Shown here piece by piece: positions 38,601-46,600 of a stretch of DNA of 64,000 bases; the first letter of the stretch is position 1; the number at the start of each line of letters is the position of its first letter. Source of the stretch: Onchidella celtica (Eukaryota > Mollusca > Gastropoda > Systellommatophora > Onchidiidae); assembly GCA_963931925.1 (NCBI GenBank), contig OZ007574.1, forward strand, positions 33,429,961-33,493,960. Reading direction: 5' to 3'. The notes beneath the pieces were generated by a model that worked only from the letters and a program-made list of their open reading frames with translations, was not told where the DNA came from and did not search any database. The translations under genes were made by a program, and so were the position numbers.

Positions 38601-41600
38601 GAAAAATAATATTTATACAAAACTCCGCCAAAAGCGTTTGTTTTTCTTTCATGTATGAAAATCCATAACAGGAGATTTGTCGAAATGTAATCAGTTTCAT
38701 AGTTCATGACGATGAAGACATCAATTTACTGTAGTTAAGAGAATATCATCTAAAAGGCAGGGACTGTGTGTTTCTGAAAATTGGCAGAAAAATAATAAGA
38801 TAAGATAAGATAAGATAAGATAAGATAAGATAAATTTTATTCGTCCTTGTACAAGGAAATTTGTTTTGATCATTGAATACATAACAATACAGTTACAGAA
38901 GCAGAAAGTATGATACATAGCGCGCACACACACATATATACACACACACTGATAAATTAACTAAATTAACAAAATTAACAGTGCACACAATATGCTTCCC
39001 TAACTAAAACACATTGACCTGACACGCAGGACATAATTCAACTGTGCACAGATTACGATCAAGATGACGACATTATTGTAACATCCTAGTTGATGATGGA
39101 ATAAACGATTTAAAGTAGCGCTCAGTTTTAGTTTTCTTTGACAACAGCCTTAAACTTCTTACAGATCTTATATATTCCTTGTTCAGGGGATGTTGGGGGT
39201 CATTTATAATAATATTAGCCTTTTTAATACAAGCACCAGTGTACAGCTCATCAAAATATGGCAGATCACAGATACAAATTTTGGATGATTTTTTAATTAA
39301 ATTATTGATCTTATTTTTATCTTTTTGTAAGATGTTTCCTCCCCAACAGACAACTCCATACATCAAAACGCTCTGAATAAGCTTGTTTAACTCCAGGAAC
39401 AGAAGCTTAACTCGAGTAGGAAAAAGAAACAAACTCACGAAAGAATCTGTTTTCATCAGTCTGGTGTGTCCATGTGAGAAATGTGATTCTGATCTCTTTA
39501 ACTGTTCTGTTTACAGACTGACTGATTGAAACAAGTATGATTTCCTTTTGCAGCTTTTCTTAGTTGAAATCTTGGCACTTTTACAGCTATCGACTTAGCA
39601 TCTCTTTCATACAGCTAAGGCATTTTGATTGTGAAAGGATTTTTAACTACCACCCACAGGTGGTAATAGGACAGAGCAATCAGAATAAAATTAATTCATA
39701 CAAAACCATGACGTATATAGTTTCCACATTTGCCCATTTTGTTTATACAATCATGTAGATTTGCCGTTTTGCGCCTTTGACAGTCTATTTGGGTTCATTA
39801 TCATGGTTTGGTATTCAGACCTTCAGCAATTGAAATCTCACAAATAGAATTTCATAGTTCGATATAAATTCCTTTACATAGTTAAAAACATGTAGATGAG
39901 AATAATGCCAGTCGTCGACTGAAAGCTGTGATTGTTTCCACTCTGACAGGGCTCAGTATCACCGAGAACTAGGCACAGACCATATGCTGATCAGTGTGTT
40001 GTCTACCGGTATGGTTCACTGGGAACCAGGCATCATCACTGAGACCAGCTGTGCAGTAGACATCACGAAGTATCCTTTTGATTCCCAAACATGCGAAATA
40101 CGCTTCCTTACGTGGATGCACACCAACAGGTATGATCTTATAAACTGCGCGGGTGTCGAAGTTGTTTGTGCCCTCTTTTGTTTTTGCACTTTCCAAGTCT
40201 TGTGTGGGGGAACCGGGAAAGGCAACACTTCCATTTTGGCCTTTTATATTTCTTCCATTTCGTGTCCCTCCACTCTGTTTAACTCACTGCGCTTCTCCGT
40301 ATCCTAAGCCAAGGCATCGCGACAATGAAGTTGCGATGAACAAATTCACAAAATGAATTAAAGTGCATGAAATAGCAACAGACACGATTTGCGGCCTCAG
40401 TTTTTGTTTGTTCTATTTCTATTTTCTGAAAAACTGAAGATCATTTGTATGTAGAAGAGATATAACAAATCCACACTTTGGCACTTGTTTAAAATGCATT
40501 GTGGCACTTATCAAGCTGTTTCACAGTTCCGATTTACTCTAACTCCTCATAATAAACTAAAGCCACAAATGTTTAACATCGAATTTCTCAGTTGTGCAAA
40601 AAGTGGAGTAAAAACTAAGATCCCGAAATGTCACCCGCAACAAGTATTTACTTTATGATGAATCATGTCGGAATATACATAGTTCTAGGATTGCTAAGGC
40701 TGAGAACGTATTCTTAATGGCGACTTTGACGTATGACATAATTAAGCTAGCAGCGGACCGAGTCAAGTCTGTTTTGCATCTGTTTTGACCATCAGACTCT
40801 TAGAACCGTCTTTGAATCTACCAGTGAGACAGGCATGTTTTGGTCTATTTAATAGGCGAGGGACCGTTTAACTCCATCGTCCACAAAATCCAGGCAAATC
40901 GGACTTGACTCACTGCTCTGTGGGCCTAAATATTGCAATTACTCAATGTCAGTGTTTCTCTGTCATGTTGATTTATATTTAAATTTTTTCAGGACAATTA
41001 TTGTTTTGCCGGAATTCACAACTGTCAATCTGGACGCGCTGCTACCCAATGGGGAGTGGGATATTATATCTTCAATGGCGCAAGAATATCGGTATCCTTC
41101 TTCCTACAGGTGTGTCATCCATAGCTACACCCTTGTGTTTTCTATTTTGTTTTTTTAAAGCATTTTATTCAGTGTAAAAAAAACTGTTGCGGATGCTAAA
41201 CAAACATCAGTGGCAAAACACAGTTCTGATGTGTCCTAAGGAATTTTACCTGGCTTTAACCCATTAGTCCCGGAATTTTTTATTTTGGCGAAATATATTT
41301 TTTCTTACAGCAAAAAACTCACAAATGAAGGAACAACAAAGGATTTTTTTTGTCTCCTTAATATTCTACATTGATTGGCAGTTTGAAGGTGTGTCCCCAC
41401 ATGGGGACGCTAAGCTCGGAAAGATGGGGGTTTTCTTCAATATATTTAAATGGCAAGACGGAAACAGTGGAAATAAATGGGAGAAAAGAAGACATATAAA
41501 GTGAGAAAGGCCGGGAGGGTTCGGGGTAAGGCAACTATCGAGTGCTGTGTTCTTCTCTCCCCAGACTGGGCACGGATCATACAGGGGTGACGTTTGTCCT

Positions 41601-43460
41601 TCAGTTGTACCGGAAACGATTCTTCTACATCTTGAACACCTTGATCCCTGTGATGCTGCTGTCCACTCTAAACGTCTTAGTGTTTATTCTACCTTCAGAC
41701 TGCGGAGAACGGATGGCGCTGGCTGTCACCGTCTTACTAGCGTTCACCGTTTATCTCAGTATCATCAGTGAAAACATACCGAAGACTTCTGAAGACACGT
41801 CTATTTTAAGTAAGTCTTATTTAGAGTTAACATTTCTGCGCAGAAGTATCATTTTACATCATTTTTTCTATTTTAACTGAAATTTGAGACTGAATACTTG
41901 AGCTTTGAAGTTTGTTTTGTTTTCTTTTTTGCCTTTGCCTAATTTCTAGCAAACTGATTTGACTTTATATTCTGAGTTTGTAAAATGGCATTTTTAGTGA
42001 GGGATAAGATAGAAAGTGATGCAAAAAAATATATATATAAAAATGTCATGCGGTCTATGTACTCTATGGAATAAAAGTTTAAATCTGAATTTGTTTAAAA
42101 TCCCCCTTAGTTTTCCTTTTGGGACCGAATGACTGCTATAGTGTTGACGTTACCTTTTACGAAACAAAAGATACTAAATGCGATAAGACAGGATAGTTTG
42201 GGCGCTTTACATTCACGGGTTTCACTTCACACAAACTAGAAGCGAATGCCTGGGAGATATAAACAATGGCCTATTTTACAACGCTGATTAGAGAGAATAA
42301 TATTCCGTCTTCACTGTTGAGCTATCAGTCCAGGCCTTGGTTGAAATAGCTTACTTTTAGTTATAACTTCACTTTTTTTAAGGGAAACTGTGGCACTCTT
42401 TTCATGGACTGCATGACCTAGGCCACGCCATTGCTCGGGGCTCCACTGTGTGCGCGCCATTTGATAGGGGCCGAAAAAGACAATATCACGTTTGACATAA
42501 TTGTAGACTTTGAGGAAACATTCAAACGGGTATATTCTTGCAATGGACGACAGACCATTCAGTTGTGTGACTGATCCGTCTTGGCTTTTTATAATTCCTG
42601 TCTGTTTTTCTCTAGCCATCCACCTCACTGTGCTACTGGGTCTAAGCACGGCTTCTGTGGTGTGTGCAGGAATTGTACTCAACATCCATTTCCGTGACCC
42701 TCAACGGACAGTGCCCCATTGCTTGATCTCTTTCTTCGGCAAAATGTGCTTGGAGGATCACAAGCTTATGTCTGAGCGCAGGTAAGACCGAAGAACAATA
42801 GCCTACAGAGCTGTGAGTTCGTCCTACACAGACTCTCACCCTCCTGCCACCTAGATTTACAAGTCGATTTAAAAACTTTTGTACACACTTACAAAACTCT
42901 TTTCAGATCTATGCAAAACAACTCTTGAGAATTTTTACCATTGTAATAAAATTTATACTGAACTATTCAATTCTATTTGTGAAATTTCAGTTATGAAGCT
43001 CTGAATACCATATATAAATGAAGTACACAAATAGCTCGTGAAAGACGCAAAGTGGCCGCTATCGTGCCGATACCCCTTAAAACCCTGACTCAAACTCATG
43101 CCACGTTTTAAAGTATAATGCATGTACCTTTATGGCTCAGCAGCACCGACATCTTGTCACTGAAACAAACGTCCTAACAAATCTGAAACACTTGTGATTA
43201 CATAATTTTGCCAGCTACATCTGATAAGTTCCTAAACAATTTGTCCTAGGTGTATGGGAAAAATTTCAGATTTCAAGTCTATCGAACACTTGAGTTATAT
43301 GATAACCAAATCATGTTCTTATCAGGTATACAGAATTAGGTTGGGGGGGGGGGGTTGTTTATTCATAGTGGCGAACAAGTGCAGACTTAGTTTTTTTCGG
43401 TTTCCTTTCATTTCAGAAATTCATGGTCATCTCATAGTCATAGAGATCCACGGTAAACAT

Positions 43461-43493
<33 letters not shown>

Positions 43494-43557
43494 GGATGGA
43501 TGGATGGATGGATGGATGGATGGATGGATGGATGGATGGATGGATGGACGGATGGAT

Positions 43558-43632
<75 letters not shown>

Positions 43633-46600
43633 TAGATAGATAGATACAGATAGACAGAGAGACGACAGACGACACACAGACAGACGGACAGTCGAATGGA
43701 TGGATGGGTGGCTGGATGGATGGATGGATGGATATATAGGTAGATGGGTGGATGGATGGGTGGATGGACAGATGGGTGGATGGGTATGTATGTAGGGAGG
43801 TAGTTTGACGGTTTGATTTGTGAGTAGAGGTGCCTTGATTGAATGGACTTATATGCGAAGCTATCCACTATTACAAGTATGCATGAATGCATCATACCAA
43901 GCATCCATCTGCCCATCTATCCATTCATCCACTCACTAATGTGTTCTGGTCTATCCTCAGGCGGCCGTCAGTCTGGAGCAAAAGAATGACAATAAGGGAC
44001 CAGATAGAAAGGTCAGACCAAACCCCAAACAAAAACAATACACTACCAGACAAACAAAACGAATCATATCAGATTTCCTGAGGGCAATCTCAAATAATTG
44101 GCAAGTGTGCCCAACCGTTATGTTCCATTTATATAATAAAAATTTAGAAGCATACTTTCAAGTAGTGCTGCCTTGCTATTTTAAGAAAAGATTAAATCGG
44201 AAAAACGCTCATTTTGAGAGGTCAAACTGAACTCAAGCTACACCTGCCTTACACATGATGGTAAATCTTTTACAAAGGCATAATACACTTTATGGCTTTC
44301 AAAGACATATCTTTTGTTCAAGGAGGATAAAAATATCTGTGTACAAAAAAAAAATGCTTTGTAATGAATGGACGCGGGGATGACTGAACGGATCTTTCTG
44401 AAAATTTAACAGGAAGAAGTGACATGTATTTGCAGATGTTTGTGACTATATGAGAGAACACGAAAAGGCCCGAAGAAGGAGTAATTCGGAAAATTAGCAA
44501 GTGATTGACTACGAGGGAGTTAGCAGGCAACATGTTGCGAACGCCACACTCGCATCCGATTCGACATACAACATCTACTTAAGGCCGGAAGAGTGTTTCA
44601 AAAACTTTGGGCTGAGGGAGGACAGCAGGACAGGGTGACTTTGTCGATCATTAGTCGCGTCTCCTATTCTGAAAGCGAAGCCAAAGTAAGATAACGTAAA
44701 AACTAGGAGAGGCGCAACGTGGCACCCGAACTCAGACTTAAGACTCCCAAATTCAGTCTCATTAGGGTTCCGAACTGGTTCTGTAACAAACATCTATCAT
44801 GAGCATTGCAGATCATTTGAAATGGCAAAAAGAATAATTTAAAAATGTGTGACGTGCGTAAGGTTTGTCACATCAACAGAAACAAACCGATATGCTTCGG
44901 ATAGAATCATTCTTGATCTGATATTTAAATTTATCAGAGCCGATCGTGCCCAAACGCAAGGAAATCTGAAAAATCTCCCGACAAAGATGATGACTTACCA
45001 GTGTGCAGTATTAGGGTAGCCACACAAAGGTCACCGAATTCGGTCACTGAGCCACTAGGCGCGTTAGATGAGAAGAATTGCACTACATAAACGGACCGAA
45101 TCTAGGTGGGCTCTATGTGCAGTTGTTGAAATTAGTGCAATTCTTCTCTCCTAAAACGCCTAGTGGCTCGGTGACCGAATTCGGTGGCTTTTGTGTGGCT
45201 ACCCTAACTCTAGGTCAGTGTCTGTCAATCGTTTTAGTCCCACGCCCCACATCAGTTTGCCAGAAAAAAAACAACAACCGTGCGCACCAGCATGATCAGA
45301 CAAAGTTAGTAAACCCAATGAACAAACATATTTTTAAAATATTTATCTATTCAGTATGTATACATTCCAAAGAAGTTTTAACCGGAAACTTTATTTCATG
45401 TTTCATTTCGTTGTTTAGTTTAAAATAAACTATGAAAGTAAAATTTCTATGAAAAATCCCAGCGCCCCATTCTGAAGTCCCACGCCCCACCAAAATATTG
45501 CCACGCCCCACCTTGAGAAATACTCCCTCAGATCAGGTACTAAGGGGCTCCCTTGTCTGCTCTAGGCGGTCGAGCGAGCACAAGGAAGGACCCATCTCGC
45601 GGGAGAAGGGAGGACATAAAGTGAGACTGGGTCTCCGTGAGAGCGTGAAGAAACAAAAAAGGTACTCACACCATCTACCAACGCTATTATTAAATTTGTT
45701 ATCAAGCCCATCCCCTTTTCTATCCCCCTTCCCCCTTTTCTTTCAACCCCAAACAAAACAAAAATGCGAGCACGGGCGAAGGTTGTAGTTTTAGAGTCCC
45801 AGTCGATGAGAGAAATTTCAGAATGTTGTAGGTAGAGACGTTCTTTTTTTTGTTTCTGTCTGGCATTCCGTGATGCATTCGATCCGTTACACTCTCTCTC
45901 TCTCTCTTTCTCTTTCTCTATCTCTCTCTCTTTCTCTCTGTCCTGAAAGTATGAAGATTATCTCTCTCTCTCACCTGAAAGTGTGAATGTTTGCACATTT
46001 AGTGCAGAATTAGATTAGAAGTGGAACTCGTTACTACTTCGCAATATTTTTCCCTGACTTGCAAAACATGAATAATTGGACAATAATAATAGGTATAAAG
46101 CGTATGCTGTTTCAACTCACTTTTTAAATAATTTTAGATACGAGGTAATATCATATCTTTCATTTAGCTTGCAGGTTTTCGGTTACATTCAAGAACTACG
46201 AAAGAGAGAAACTAGGACAATGCTGATGAGACAAAATGAAGTAGAAGCTAATAATAATATATTAAACGTCAACATGTAAATGAAATGGTCATTGATGATG
46301 CTTTTCTCTGTCTTTTTCATTTAGACCTTCCTATTGATAATGGTAACCAGTGTATTTATTTTTTTTCGCAGGAGAAGAAGTCAGTTCGATAATTTGGATG
46401 CCTCCCATTACGAACAATCAAAGGTGAGGCCACTGGTTACGGTAGTCACTGCCGGTCTTTTCGTATGTGCCTTTTAAAAAAATGCCCATGTTGAAATTGC
46501 CATTTGAATATAACGTGAATCCAGTTGGTGGCAGTGGAAAGAAAGCCAAGAATCAATCGGTACTTTTTGTTGTTGTTGTTGTTGTTGTTACTGCAGTTAA

